Source of the DNA: Candidatus Methylomirabilis sp.
GTDB taxonomy: Bacteria; Muiribacteriota; Ozemobacteria; Ozemobacterales; Ozemobacteraceae
DNA length: 32,808 nt
NCBI GenBank assembly: GCA_020722725.1
Contig: DYKG01000039.1
Location: forward strand, 1-32,808
Reading direction: 5' to 3'
The notes beneath the pieces were generated by a model, which saw only the letters and a list, made by a program, of their open reading frames with translations, was not told where the DNA came from and did not search any database. Below, piece by piece: positions 26,114 through 32,808 of the stretch. Made by a program: the position numbers and the translations under genes. Each line of letters begins with the position of its first letter. Within the stretch, counting starts at the first letter, position 1.

Positions 26114-27772
26114 TTATTTCTTTTCGGCAGTGGTTGATTTTGCCAACTGCTTTTCCAGCTGTTCAAAAAGGTTCTGAGAAAACAATATGGTTTCTTTGTG
26201 TTCGGCAAATACCTGATGACCGCTGCGGTCAACTCCATTATAGGTCTCGACGATCGAAACCCCAGTCCAGCCAAGTTTTTGAACCGCCACCAGGAATTCA
26301 AACGGCCAGAAAAAGCCCTTGAACCCAGCCGGGCTGCGAGGCATTGATCTATCGCCGATCATTACAAAAATTGGAAAATCTTTTTCTTCGTAAGATCCAA
26401 AGAACCAGTTTGAGTTGTCCCAGGCAAGATAAGAATCGCGCTTGTTAATTGAAAAAGAGCGTTTGGCACGTTCGGTAAAGTTCATTTTACCGACGATGAT
26501 ATCTGCTCCTTCGGTAGTTGCAAGTTTCTGTTCAATGGTGTTGATATTGAAAGAAATTCCACGTTTTTCGAAGGCAATGGTCTCAAGTTTGAAGATGGCG
26601 TTGAACCGGTCAATGACCAGCGGCTGACTCTTGAAACCCAGAGCCATTTTAAGCTGGTTTTCCAAACGTTCGTAGTCATCCTGCAGAGTTTTGCAGAGAA
26701 CTTCAAGACTTTCAACTTTTTCGACATCAGGGCGTAGTCGGCCTTTTTCGAGTTTAAGCTTCTGCTTTGCATCGATAAATTCGGCTCTCGCCTTTTTGAG
26801 CAAGTTCTGCTCGTCGCTGATCGTTCTCTTTTTGAAAGCCCGACGTTCGATTTCAACGCCACGAATGTCTCCGGCAATTCCGCTGAGACCAAGGCCTGAT
26901 CGGCCCTGACGTGTAACCTCAAGCAATCTTTCAAGTTCGCCCTGAACCATTTCACAGGTTGGATAGCGCTGATTGGGGTCTTTGGCGAGCAACTTCAAAA
27001 CAATCTGTTCAAGTTTTTGTGGAATGGCCGGATTAAGCTGGCGCGGCGGCGGAAAATTCCACCTGGTCTGCTCGATAAAAACCTGCATCGCCCTTTTCCC
27101 TTTAAATGGCAGATGCCCGGTAAGTTTTTCGTACATTACCACTCCGAAAGAAAAAAGGTCGGAAAGGTGCTCTATCGGCTTGTTGGTAAGCTGCTCAGGG
27201 CTGGCATAGGCGACGGTAAACATGCCATCAGCGCTGAGGTTGAGGTCATCATCTTTGTCAATCAGTCTGGCAATACCAAAATCAATCAGACATGGCTTGT
27301 ATTCACTGCCGCGCAGAATAATGTTTTGCGGCTTGATATCACGATGTACCAAACTCTTTTTGTGAATATACCCCAGTGCTTCAAAGCAGCCGATGAAAAC
27401 CTGCAGATATTCTTCCATGGTCGGCAGCGTCTGCTTGACACCGATAGTGGTCATTGAGTTGCCAAGCGGGAAATTATCGAGAGAAAGCCCCTTTACGTAG
27501 TCCATGACCAGGTAATGAAAATCGCCTTCGCAGCCCTGATCAAGAAATTTTACAATATTTGGATGGTGGAGGTTTTTTAAAATTTCGCCTTCCTGCTTGA
27601 ACTGTTGAAGCACCGCAGGAGTTTCAGCCGCATCAGGATTAAGAAGCTTAATGGCTACCAGCTTTTCTGTATCAAGCTGATAGCCTATATATACTGAACC
27701 CATGCCACCGCAGCCAATAAGGTCAAGCAGGTGGTAGCGCGTTAATTCTGGAGGATTAACGACCGGAGGCAT
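26114..27772 (-). CDS. Soluble Ser/Thr protein kinase with coiled coil and unassigned C-terminal domain
   Basis: 552 residues. The N-terminal 290 form a Hanks-type kinase: Gly loop GCGGMGSVY (20-28), Lys42, catalytic loop HRDIKPQN (143-150, Asp145), DFG (164-166), and SPEQ in place of APE. All catalytic residues are present. A coiled coil follows (about 315-390), then about 150 residues with many aromatics (WDNSNWFFGSYEE, GFKGFFWPFEF, KLGWTGVSIVETY) that I cannot assign. There is no membrane span and no PASTA repeat, so it is probably cytoplasmic. A GAAAGG ribosome site precedes the ATG. It sits 14 bases after the TPR gene and in one operon with a PP2C phosphatase, the usual antagonistic pair. 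Substrates are not deducible. Confidence 0.92.
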   Translation of the reverse strand: MPPVVNPPELTRYHLLDLIGCGGMGSVYIGYQLDTEKLVAIKLLNPDAAETPAVLQQFKQEGEILKNLHHPNIVKFLDQGCEGDFHYLVMDYVKGLSLDNFPLGNSMTTIGVKQTLPTMEEYLQVFIGCFEALGYIHKKSLVHRDIKPQNIILRGSEYKPCLIDFGIARLIDKDDDLNLSADGMFTVAYASPEQLTNKPIEHLSDLFSFGVVMYEKLTGHLPFKGKRAMQVFIEQTRWNFPPPRQLNPAIPQKLEQIVLKLLAKDPNQRYPTCEMVQGELERLLEVTRQGRSGLGLSGIAGDIRGVEIERRAFKKRTISDEQNLLKKARAEFIDAKQKLKLEKGRLRPDVEKVESLEVLCKTLQDDYERLENQLKMALGFKSQPLVIDRFNAIFKLETIAFEKRGISFNINTIEQKLATTEGADIIVGKMNFTERAKRSFSINKRDSYLAWDNSNWFFGSYEEKDFPIFVMIGDRSMPRSPAGFKGFFWPFEFLVAVQKLGWTGVSIVETYNGVDRSGHQVFAEHKETILFSQNLFEQLEKQLAKSTTAEKK

Positions 27773-27786
27773 TATTTACCTTTCGC

Positions 27787-28338
27787 TTACTTGCCCTGAT
27801 TTACGATGTAATCAATACGCTCCTGAGCATTTCTGGCGATCTTTGAATTGGGCTTAAGTCGAATGACTTCGCTCCATTCTTTTTTGGCTTCGGCCATCAT
27901 ACCCTTTTTGAAGTAACTGTTGGCAAGATAATAGTGCTGGTTTTCATTGTCAGGCTTGATTGCCAGCGCCCTTTTGTATGTTTCAACCGCCTTATCGACA
28001 TTATTGTTGCTGTAATACATGAACGCCAGCCAGTCGAGCAGGTCAACATTGTTGGGGTCACCTTCAAGAAGTTTTTCAACTTCGTTGATGCCTTCCCCGG
28101 TGCCGGCGGTGTATTTGGTCAGCAATTCTTCTTCTTCGGCTTTCATATCATTCTGAAGATCAGATCCTGAGAGAACCTGTTTAAAACGTTTGTGAGTAAT
28201 TTCTTTCTTTTCTTCTTCAGCATTGTTAGCTGCTTTGGCAGCCTGATCCCTGCCTTTATCCTTTGAAGTCAAAACCACCACAATTATGACAATGATGACA
28301 AGGATTATGGCCCCAATGATTAATAACGTCGTGTCCAT
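27787..28338 (-). CDS. Membrane-anchored TPR protein
   Basis: 183 residues. A single N-terminal span (about 5-24, rich in Ile and Val) is followed by a charged Ala/Glu/Lys linker. The C-terminal half has two to three tetratricopeptide repeats (DLLDWLAFMYYSNNNVDKAVETYKRAL, continuing at KPDNENQHYYLANSYFKKG), each pair of helices about 34 residues. TPRs scaffold protein contacts, so it may hold the kinase or phosphatase at the membrane; this is inference from operon position. GGAGG lies ten bases upstream of the ATG. The 68-base gap to the phosphatase contains AT-rich hexamers but no convincing promoter. Confidence 0.8.
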   Translation of the reverse strand: MDTTLLIIGAIILVIIVIIVVVLTSKDKGRDQAAKAANNAEEEKKEITHKRFKQVLSGSDLQNDMKAEEEELLTKYTAGTGEGINEVEKLLEGDPNNVDLLDWLAFMYYSNNNVDKAVETYKRALAIKPDNENQHYYLANSYFKKGMMAEAKKEWSEVIRLKPNSKIARNAQERIDYIVNQGK

Positions 28339-28406
28339 GAAATGAAAACCTCCAGATTTTTCATACTGTATTTATACTTTAAATTCACAAAATTTACCAT
28401 AGTTTT

Positions 28407-29228
28407 CTAAACTGAGCCTGCGTCACCCCAGTGAGAAATTAAATTTCGCAGTCGGTCAAGAGAAAATCGTCCTGGTGAAGCAACAGGCAACTCTTCAATT
28501 TTCAGGACAACTGCAGTACAATTGTCCTTACCGCCCCCGGCATTTGCAGCATCGATGATCGAACCTGCAAGTTCGCTGAATTCAGGTTGTTTCAGCTGAT
28601 CGAGAATCTGCTGATCAGTGATCATGCCATAGACCCCGTCGGAACACAGCAGGAAAATATCGCTTGGAACCAGTTCAACAGTGAATATATCAGGGGTAAC
28701 GAATTGCCGAGCCCCAAGCACCCGACTCAAAATATGGCGGGTTGGATGTACCCTGGCCTGTTCGAGGGTCATTTTTCCCATACGAACCTGCTCGCCAACC
28801 AGAGTGTGGTCATTGGTCAGCTGAGCAAGTTGTTGATTGCGAAGTCGATAAAGCCTTGAGTCCCCAATATGTCCGCAGATGGCGGTGGATTGATGAATCA
28901 GTATCAATGAAAGAGTTGTTCCCATTCCTGACGCTTCCGGGTTTTTCTGGGCATAGTTCCAGATTTCGAGATTGATCTGCCCAAAAAGCTCTTCAACAAT
29001 TTCGATTGATATTTCTCTGAGTTTTACCGACTCGAGCCAGCGTCGAGCAGTTTCAACCGCGAGGCCGGAAGCGATTTCCCCGGCATTTTGCCCACCCATT
29101 CCGTCTGCAACTGCGAACAGACATGCGCCGGATCTGATCGAAATCCCGCTCCAGGGTGGAATTACCAGGCACGAATCTTCATTGTTCTGCCTGACCATGC
29201 CCTTGTGCGTAAAACTGGAAATTTTCAC
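28407..29228 (-). CDS. PP2C-family Ser/Thr protein phosphatase
   Basis: A PPM/PP2C metal-dependent phosphatase. Motifs in order: RQNNEDS (metal Asp), VADGMGG, GMGTTLS, GHIGDSRLYR, LLCSDGVYGM and GGKDNCTAVV. The frame extends to a TTG at 29246, but GTG 29228 gives the typical beginning VKISSFTHKGMVRQNNED and has GGAG 12 bases upstream, so it is preferred (273 residues); the start remains uncertain. No membrane span is present. It heads the operon with the TPR protein and kinase, and would reverse phosphorylation by that kinase. The promoter at 29266-29293 implies a very short leader. Confidence 0.92.
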   Translation of the reverse strand: MKISSFTHKGMVRQNNEDSCLVIPPWSGISIRSGACLFAVADGMGGQNAGEIASGLAVETARRWLESVKLREISIEIVEELFGQINLEIWNYAQKNPEASGMGTTLSLILIHQSTAICGHIGDSRLYRLRNQQLAQLTNDHTLVGEQVRMGKMTLEQARVHPTRHILSRVLGARQFVTPDIFTVELVPSDIFLLCSDGVYGMITDQQILDQLKQPEFSELAGSIIDAANAGGGKDNCTAVVLKIEELPVASPGRFSLDRLRNLISHWGDAGSV

Positions 29229-29265
29229 CTGGTTGTACCGCTCCAAAAATCAATACTAATCCGTT

Positions 29266-29293
29266 AATATATTTTGCCTGCAGGAAAAGTCAA
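29266..29293 (-). promoter_or_regulatory. Promoter of the PP2C-TPR-kinase operon
   Basis: On the minus strand TTGACT (29293-29288), a 16-base spacer and TATATT (29271-29266) each match five of six consensus bases. The predicted transcription start near 29259 lies just upstream of the phosphatase gene and just downstream of the HU terminator. Confidence 0.7.
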
Positions 29294-29319
29294 GAAAATA
29301 GCACCAAAGAAAAAGACAT

Positions 29320-29347
29320 AAAAAAAACCCCGCCTGGCGGGGTTTTT
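29320..29347 (-). terminator. Rho-independent terminator of the HU gene
   Basis: An 8-bp stem AAACCCCG/CGGGGTTT with a 5-base loop is followed on the minus strand by eight T (29327-29320). It lies 12 bases after the HU stop. A T-run on the other strand (29343-29347) makes it roughly symmetrical. Confidence 0.9.
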
Positions 29348-29358
29348 GCGTAAACCGA

Positions 29359-29655
29359 TTATTTTTTCTTTTTGGCAACAGTGCCATTAACCAGTTCTTT
29401 AAGTTCTTTGCCAGGCATGAACTTGGCAACTTTTTTTGCCGGGATTTTGATGGCTTTTTTGGTCTGGGGATTGACGCCTTTGCGTGCTTCGCGTTTAACG
29501 GTAGCAAAAGAGCCAAAACCGATCAGCTGAATTTTGTCGCCCTTCTTGAGGCCGTCTTTGACAGCGTCAACAAATGCTTCAAGGATAGCCTGAGCATTGG
29601 CATTGGTAACTTCAGCTTTTTTTGCGATTGCCTTCACGAGTTCTGATTTATTCAC
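29359..29655 (-). CDS. hup: HU-family DNA-binding protein
   Basis: GTG 29655 is the start, set by AGGAGG just upstream; the frame runs nine codons further without a ribosome site. The 98-residue product begins VNKSELVKAIAKKA and carries the HU signature GFGSFATVKREARKGVNPQTKK, whose beta arm embraces the minor groove, then the C-terminal helix KFMPGKELKELV and a Lys-rich tail VAKKKK. HU dimers bend and compact DNA without strong sequence preference. The gene is a single-cistron unit with its own promoter (29688-29716) and terminator (29320-29347). Confidence 0.95.
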   Translation of the reverse strand: MNKSELVKAIAKKAEVTNANAQAILEAFVDAVKDGLKKGDKIQLIGFGSFATVKREARKGVNPQTKKAIKIPAKKVAKFMPGKELKELVNGTVAKKKK

Positions 29656-29687
29656 GGAAACCCTCCTATAAATTTTGGTCACGGCTG

Positions 29688-29716
29688 ATTATACAGATAC
29701 ATCGGCATGGCCACAA
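29688..29716 (-). promoter_or_regulatory. Promoter of the HU gene
   Basis: A perfect TATAAT (29693-29688) lies 17 bases from TTGTGG (29716-29711) on the minus strand. The start near 29681 would leave a leader of about 25 bases that includes the AGGAGG site. Confidence 0.75.
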
Positions 29717-29887
29717 GAGACTTTTCAAGGAAAATTCAATGGCTACAAGAAAAACAACAAAAAAATATGGCTCAAACCAACTTTATTAGACACTTTACGG
29801 TATCGAAAAAAAATTATTTTTTTCAGAAAAAAACATGTTGGAGCAGAGCAGCTTTTCCACCTTAACCGACCTGAAATCCATTCCTGA

Positions 29888-30139
29888 TCAGTGTTTTCTC
29901 AAAATCGCCCTTTCTGGACAAAAAGCCACGCATCGCATGCAGGTCTGACAGCTTTTTAAAAACTTTGGTAAGCCAGAAGAGCCTTTTTCAATGTTATTTA
30001 CCGGGCAAAGCCTTATGCAGAGGCCACATTTACTGCATTTTTCCAGAATATCCTACCATTTTTCCTGATTCTGCAACATGCGTTTGACAAATTGATCGGC
30101 CTAAGCAAGAGCATTGCTTATTCTCAAATCATCACAGTT
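29888..30139 (-). pseudogene. Decayed 2x[4Fe-4S] ferredoxin (EFR1-like) pseudogene
   Basis: Translating the minus strand in the frame that ends at TGA 29890-29888 gives two complete 4Fe-4S motifs, CSKCGLCIRLCP and CQTCMRCVAFCP, 21 residues apart, followed by ERAILRKH and the stop. CPVNNI then P and a second cluster is the pattern of EFR1-type ferredoxins, which usually follow a flavodoxin-like half. Upstream in the same frame the text remains protein-like (ADQFVKRMLQNQEKW) but contains TAG at 30055-30053 and at 30103-30101. It runs out at a TAA near 30142. The electron-transfer domain is therefore intact in sequence but cannot be translated from any upstream start without readthrough. Nothing of the flavodoxin half was seen. 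Confidence 0.7.
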
Positions 30140-30144
30140 TTAAT

Positions 30145-30158
30145 CGGGCTTTCGCCCG
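30145..30158. other. Small GNRA-type hairpin
   Basis: CGGGC (30145-30149) and GCCCG (30154-30158) enclose a four-base loop, GAAA on the minus strand. A T-run follows only several bases away on the plus strand, so it is at best a weak terminator. It lies between the ferredoxin remnant and the small gene at 30256. Confidence 0.35.
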
Positions 30159-30255
30159 GATAAAAAATTTTTTCTGCTTTGATCCCACCGCTGTATCCAC
30201 TTAGAATGTCGGCCATGAAAATGCGATTGTTTCTTGATCGCGGCAATCTTTCTTT

Positions 30256-30453
30256 TCAGCGCTCTGCATCGACTTTCAGGCCAAGCCGAATCAACTCATT
30301 GGCCAGGGTCTCGGCCATTTTTTCTGCCAATTGCTCGCGCTGTCGGGGAGAAAGGTGGTTGATGCGGTAGTAATTCTGAATATCACTGGCTTCTTCAAGC
30401 TTGTCAAGAAAATGGTGAATATCAATCGCCTTTGCGATATCGGTATTGTTCAT
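30256..30453 (-). CDS. Small hypothetical protein (65 aa)
   Basis: ATG 30453 follows AGGTGG closely; an upstream ATG six codons earlier has no such site. The product (MNNTDIAKAIDIHHFLDKLE onward) is helical and charged, with a middle NHLSPRQREQLAEKMAETLANEL and no membrane span, Cys or signal. I recognise no family. A plausible promoter at 30490-30519 and the clean start suggest a live gene, although it is flanked by decayed genes on both sides. Confidence 0.55.
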   Translation of the reverse strand: MNNTDIAKAIDIHHFLDKLEEASDIQNYYRINHLSPRQREQLAEKMAETLANELIRLGLKVDAER

Positions 30454-30489
30454 CTGCCACCTGCAAACCAAATAAAATTAACTGACAGG

Positions 30490-30519
30490 TTTATAGCACA
30501 TTTTAGCACGTCGAGGCAA
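30490..30519 (-). promoter_or_regulatory. Possible promoter of the 65-aa gene
   Basis: On the minus strand TTGCCT (30519-30514), an 18-base spacer and TATAAA (30495-30490) match four and five consensus bases. The start would be near 30483, some 30 bases before the ATG. Confidence 0.45.
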
Positions 30520-30595
30520 AACTCTGAAAATCCTCGCTGGATATGTAAAACGAAGGGTGCCGACGACGCATCGCAGACCATGAGCTAGTCGTTTT

Positions 30596-30952
30596 TTAAA
30601 AAATATTTTTCAAGTTACTTTTTCTCGAAATCCTTTGTGTGCTTTGCGCCTTTGATTGAGCGTTTCTGGCAAAAAAATCGAACAGATACGATATGCCGAA
30701 TAGAAACATGCCCAAGCCCCCCGTCAGGCCGAAATTCAGATACATCACCCAGGATTCGCTGTTTATTTTGAAACAGAGGTAAGTGAAAACCTTGTCATCA
30801 GAAGCAAGCTGCGCAATAAAGGAGTTATTACCAGCAACTTTTACCGGTTGTATTTGAATTTTAACTTTTCCTTCGTTGTCAGAAACCACTTCTTGCTGAC
30901 CCAAAAACGAATCATTGGCTTTTCCCGGGCGGCTTGCGATAATCAGGTTGAA
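30596..30952 (-). pseudogene. Truncated Na+/Pi-cotransporter-like gene remnant
   Basis: The frame is open from 30952, just after an in-frame TAA (30955-30953), to the stop at 30596. It encodes LIIASRPGKANDSFLGQQEV, a beta-type segment with VVSDNEGKVKIQI, and then one membrane helix, WVMYLNFGLTGGLGMFLFGISYL. GGLGxFLFGI is the typical first helix of Na/Pi-cotransporter (PF02690) proteins, which may carry an N-terminal extracellular domain like this. After that helix the sequence becomes basic and ends, so all transport helices are missing. A neighbouring frame just upstream (GRLVLIFTGIGNST) suggests the original signal peptide was separated by a frameshift. No ATG or ribosome site exists in frame; TTG 30904 is the only conventional choice. 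Confidence 0.45.
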
Positions 30953-30999
30953 TTACCTATACCCGTAAAAATCAGCACAAGTCGACCGCAGAAAAAAAT

Positions 31000-32619
31000 T
31001 CAATGCCCGAAAAGCACTTTCTGGGTAGGCATATCCCAGACGCTGTCAACAACTGCCAGATTTGAAACCTTGAAATCAAGTAAAGCCCTTTTTGCGGATT
31101 CATTCCATGAATCGGGCAATTCCTTTTCCCGATAATAGCCATAGAGTTTCAAGCGACCAATTAAAATTTTCAGGTGCTCGGGATTGTTAAGGCTTAGAAG
31201 TTGTGAAGCAGTAAGCTTTTCAACTTCTACAGGCGCATTTTCGCGGCGCCATCGGGCAAGGATATCCTGGGCATCCTGGGTGATGCGGGGTGCATGGATT
31301 TTGGCGTCCCAGTGAACTTTTTCGCGATCACTACTGTTGTATTCGTAAAATTCACAACGAGCAAGATAATCTTTATTCATTTCATCGAGAAGATCTTTTT
31401 CTTGCGGGTTCAAGAGTTGTTCGCGCAAATAGTCGATACGCATTTTCTGAAAAACAACGTGCCTGATCTCGGAGATATCAAGCTTTCGGTTATGGGGACG
31501 CAGCGGCGGCATTCTTTCGGGCAATCCGGTTCTACTTGAAACTTCAAGGGCGCGATCGAATGTTTTCTGTAAATTATCGGCGACGGATTCTGGGATTTTC
31601 TCAACTTCAGCAGCCTTTTTGCCTGAGTTGAGAAGCTCTTCGCGCGATCGGTCAAGATTAAGACTGCTTCTTTGCGCGGGTTCATAGAGAACAATGGCAA
31701 CCAGGGCGGCAATTACCAGCGAAACAATGGAATAGGCCATGAAATTGCGCGGAATTTCATTGATATTCTGCAATGCATGATTACGCAAAGAAATAAGGTT
31801 GCTGCGTTCATAACCAGAATCAACCATAGGAAGAAACTTGTCGATATTTTGCACGAGACTCGAGAAATCTTTACGGGAAAGATCATCGTCTATCGATTTC
31901 CAGTAATGGTTGCGCATGAAAAAAGCTTCGTTGCGCTGCATCAATTCATAAAGCCCCGAAGATGGTCGGGCAGTTCTGATCGTTTTCATTCCACGTATAA
32001 TCAGGTAGGCTGCAAAAAAATGAGAAATGCTGTTATTGGTTTTCAAAGCCAGCTGATTCATTATGGTCCAGGGCATATCTTTCAAGTCCGTTGAATAAAG
32101 CCTATCTGCCACATCAGCAAAACGCCGGAAAAGCTCTCCGGCTTCGCCCGAGCCATTTTCCTTAAACTGAAAATTTTCGACTTCTAGAGCAAATGCTGCC
32201 AATTTTCGGTCGATTTTAAGGAACTGTTCGTTAAAAAGCCGCACTGATTCCTGAACAAAATCAGGATAATTTTTTGATTTTGCCACGGCGTCTGCCTCTT
32301 CAAGCAGTCGGTAATCAACTTCCTGCGAATCTTTAGCCCATGGTATGGTGGGAAAGTATTTTTCAGGAAAAACAAAGAGAATCAATCGAAGAATCTCTTC
32401 GGCCTGCGAAGTCAGCCCACGGTTTTCGAGAAAAGCCTGCAGGCTTTGCAAATCTTCAAACAGCTTCTGCCCCTGAAATTCTTTGGCCGGGAAATTCAGC
32501 TCATCCCACTCGTTAAGCAACTGTGAAAGCTTGATAAAAATAGAACGCTCTGCCGGCAATGAGTAGACGGCAAGTATGGTCTTTTTTATCTGCTCAAATT
32601 GTTTTTCGCTGTCAATCAT
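31000..32619 (-). CDS. Single-span membrane protein with peptidoglycan-binding-like C-terminus
   Basis: 539 residues from ATG 32619, with GAGGT seven bases upstream. The first about 290 residues are helical and cytoplasmic-like, without a signal peptide. One membrane span lies at about 293-315 (FMAYSIVSLVIAALVAIVLY). The second half would be outside: a charged helical region, then from about 470 a segment (LKILIGRLKLYGYYREKE, SAKRALLDFK, DSVWDMPTQKVLF) with the pattern of a PG_binding_1 domain, in which a short three-helix bundle binds cell-wall peptidoglycan. The layout would link an intracellular helical domain to the wall. I do not recognise the N-terminal domain. No clear promoter was found in 32620-32808, which holds no gene. 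Confidence 0.75.
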   Translation of the reverse strand: MIDSEKQFEQIKKTILAVYSLPAERSIFIKLSQLLNEWDELNFPAKEFQGQKLFEDLQSLQAFLENRGLTSQAEEILRLILFVFPEKYFPTIPWAKDSQEVDYRLLEEADAVAKSKNYPDFVQESVRLFNEQFLKIDRKLAAFALEVENFQFKENGSGEAGELFRRFADVADRLYSTDLKDMPWTIMNQLALKTNNSISHFFAAYLIIRGMKTIRTARPSSGLYELMQRNEAFFMRNHYWKSIDDDLSRKDFSSLVQNIDKFLPMVDSGYERSNLISLRNHALQNINEIPRNFMAYSIVSLVIAALVAIVLYEPAQRSSLNLDRSREELLNSGKKAAEVEKIPESVADNLQKTFDRALEVSSRTGLPERMPPLRPHNRKLDISEIRHVVFQKMRIDYLREQLLNPQEKDLLDEMNKDYLARCEFYEYNSSDREKVHWDAKIHAPRITQDAQDILARWRRENAPVEVEKLTASQLLSLNNPEHLKILIGRLKLYGYYREKELPDSWNESAKRALLDFKVSNLAVVDSVWDMPTQKVLFGH

Positions 32620-32808
32620 ACCGCAACCTCTGATATTATCTTAACACAGACAATACCATCAGGCCAGTCTGATGCCAGCATGAACGCAGCAGAAAAACTA
32701 ATGTTTAAACTCAACCATTTTCGCCTGCAAAAAAAATAAAAGGCTATGTTCTTGTGTGGACTTTCGCACTTTTTAGCATAACCCAGTACCGGAAAAGGCC
32801 GATCTTCG

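Noticed and set aside
29737-29790. 16-codon plus-strand ORF (MATRKTTKKYGSNQLY) with AAGGA upstream
   Set aside because: Lies in the A-rich upstream region of HU; the ribosome-like site is expected by composition and nothing else supports it.
32657-32674. Dyad CATCAG-N6-CTGATG upstream of the 539-aa gene
   Set aside because: Arms of 6 bp are common by chance, and no promoter could be aligned with it.

Overview
The window reads as a chromosome segment of an uncultured, probably diderm (Gram-negative-type) bacterium of roughly even base composition. Pointers are a MurE with the DNPR (meso-diaminopimelate) motif, a lipoprotein, a very large secreted Ig-repeat protein ending in a FlgD/T9SS-like C-terminal domain, a clostripain-type protease and a Ser/Thr kinase-PP2C operon. 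This mix resembles Candidatus Riflebacteria-like lineages, but that placement is inference from gene content only.

Layout. 1-486: no intact gene, only the decayed tail of what looks like an Rpn-family (PD-(D/E)XK transposase/nuclease) gene. 487-1338 (-): exported or membrane protein. 1592-5040 (+): the most unusual locus, a MazG-like pyrophosphatase + PLD nuclease + SF2 helicase + LexA/S24 autopeptidase polyprotein, broken by one apparent -1 frameshift at 3905-3907. 5041-5505: intergenic, ending in a perfect consensus promoter. 5506-8148 (+): secreted C11 (clostripain) protease with its own terminator. 8219-15569 (+): division and cell-wall (dcw) cluster ftsL-like, rsmH, ftsI, murE, murF, mraY. 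It is compact and in one direction, lacks mraZ, and has ftsL before rsmH instead of after it.

15578-17026 (-): DUF4382-type lipoprotein with its terminator, divergent from 17178-25289 (+), a 2.7k-residue surface protein built of alternating SbsA-type Ig domains and a second repeated module. 25334-25654 (+): ybaB. 25655-29228 (-): an operon of PP2C phosphatase, membrane-anchored TPR protein, Ser/Thr kinase and a small helical FlgN/FliT-like protein. 29359-29655 (-): HU with clear promoter and terminator. 29656-30955: decayed region with a ferredoxin pseudogene carrying two stops, a 65-residue small gene and a truncated Na/Pi-symporter-like remnant. 31000-32619 (-): single-span protein with a peptidoglycan-binding-like tail. 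32620-32808: no gene seen.

The dcw genes make and use lipid II for septal peptidoglycan: MurE and MurF add the stem peptide, MraY makes lipid I, FtsI cross-links, FtsL is a divisome scaffold. The kinase and phosphatase form a reversible signalling pair. The giant protein and the divergent lipoprotein probably form a cell-surface unit. No rRNA, tRNA, CRISPR array or complete insertion sequence was recognised.
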